This document shows positions 63,867 to 64,000 of a DNA stretch of 64,000 nucleotides, one piece after another. The DNA lies in assembly GCF_030440425.1 (NCBI RefSeq), contig NZ_CP098023.1, forward strand, positions 919,501 through 983,500, written 5' to 3'. This DNA is from Microbulbifer sp. MI-G (lineage in GTDB: Bacteria; Pseudomonadota; Gammaproteobacteria; Pseudomonadales; Cellvibrionaceae). The stretch's first letter is position 1. Each line of letters starts with the position of its first letter. The notes below the pieces were generated by a model. That model had not been told where the DNA came from. It searched no databases and saw nothing but the letters and a program-made list of their open reading frames with translations. Position numbers and translations under genes: made by a program.

Positions 63867-64000
63867 GTCACTATTTAAGAAACTTTTCTTCTGGTGCTTT
63901 TTGTTAGGATTTATTGGATTTGCTCTGAGGCAAAAAGGAATAATTGTATCAACTTATAGTCTATTCTTATGGGGTGGTGGTGGAATTTTGTTGGGGGTCA
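63859..64000 (+). CDS. candidate immunity protein for tip 10 (cut by window edge)
   Basis: A GTG at 63859, eight bases after AAAGGAG, overlaps the tip stop by eight bases. The visible 47 residues have two membrane segments (LFFWCFLLGFIGFALRQKG and STYSLFLWGGGGILLGV). The rest is outside the window. Confidence 0.6.
   Translation, partial: MSKSLFKKLFFWCFLLGFIGFALRQKGIIVSTYSLFLWGGGGILLGV

Overview
The window looks like chromosomal DNA of a marine gammaproteobacterium, most likely of the Cellvibrionales/Microbulbifer type. That is inference from the GC-rich housekeeping genes, the long-form PurC, the homodimeric AceE, and the Gram-negative sortase with its single VIT/vWA target. No rRNA or tRNA gene was recognised.

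Left part (1-23.5 kb) is ordinary core genome: an RND efflux pair (permease cut by the window edge), MarC, two small secreted proteins, cyclopropane fatty acid synthase, FxsA, groES-groEL behind a heat-shock-type promoter, a BepA-like protease, a TusA-like protein with a PerM-type permease, a DJ-1/PfpI protein, purC, the sortase/target pair, and aceE-aceF behind a perfect 17-bp palindrome.

The middle (23.5-41 kb) is more mixed: a possible group II intron fragment, an unknown Cys-His-Asp protein, a complete IS3-family element, VOC, YccF and GNAT proteins, an AraC regulator, a HiPIP, two PepSY proteins, a coniferyl-aldehyde-dehydrogenase-type enzyme, an iron ABC transporter (binding protein and permease, no ATPase seen) behind a Fur-type site, and an arsR-arsI-arsC-acr3 operon with an apparently leaderless arsR. 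The arsenic operon is followed by an Rhs relic fused to a second copy of the end of the iron permease gene.

The right part (41-64 kb) is a polymorphic-toxin island and the most interesting section. A secreted SpvB/Rhs protein (41067-47672, with three apparent frameshifts) ends in an unknown toxin tip followed by an exported immunity candidate. An almost identical 3-kb copy of its core (51592-54580) lacks the N-terminus and carries a colicin-D-type tRNase tip with an ImmD homologue. A third Rhs C-terminus (56.1 kb) carries a DUF6973-like tip. After it comes a train of orphan toxin-tip/immunity cassettes (57.4-62.6 kb) with no start codons of their own. Each begins at the same 10-bp motif TGCACAAAAG, in the frame and position at which tips join the full Rhs proteins (Asp-Ala-Gln-Lys). 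Another such cassette lies at 49.3 kb. SymE-like toxin genes or relics, repeated GCAA-loop hairpin terminators, an IS256 relic and a P4-type integrase relic punctuate the island. It reads as a store of interchangeable toxin tips. Several reading-frame breaks sit in or beside G or C runs and could be sequencing errors, phase variation or real decay.
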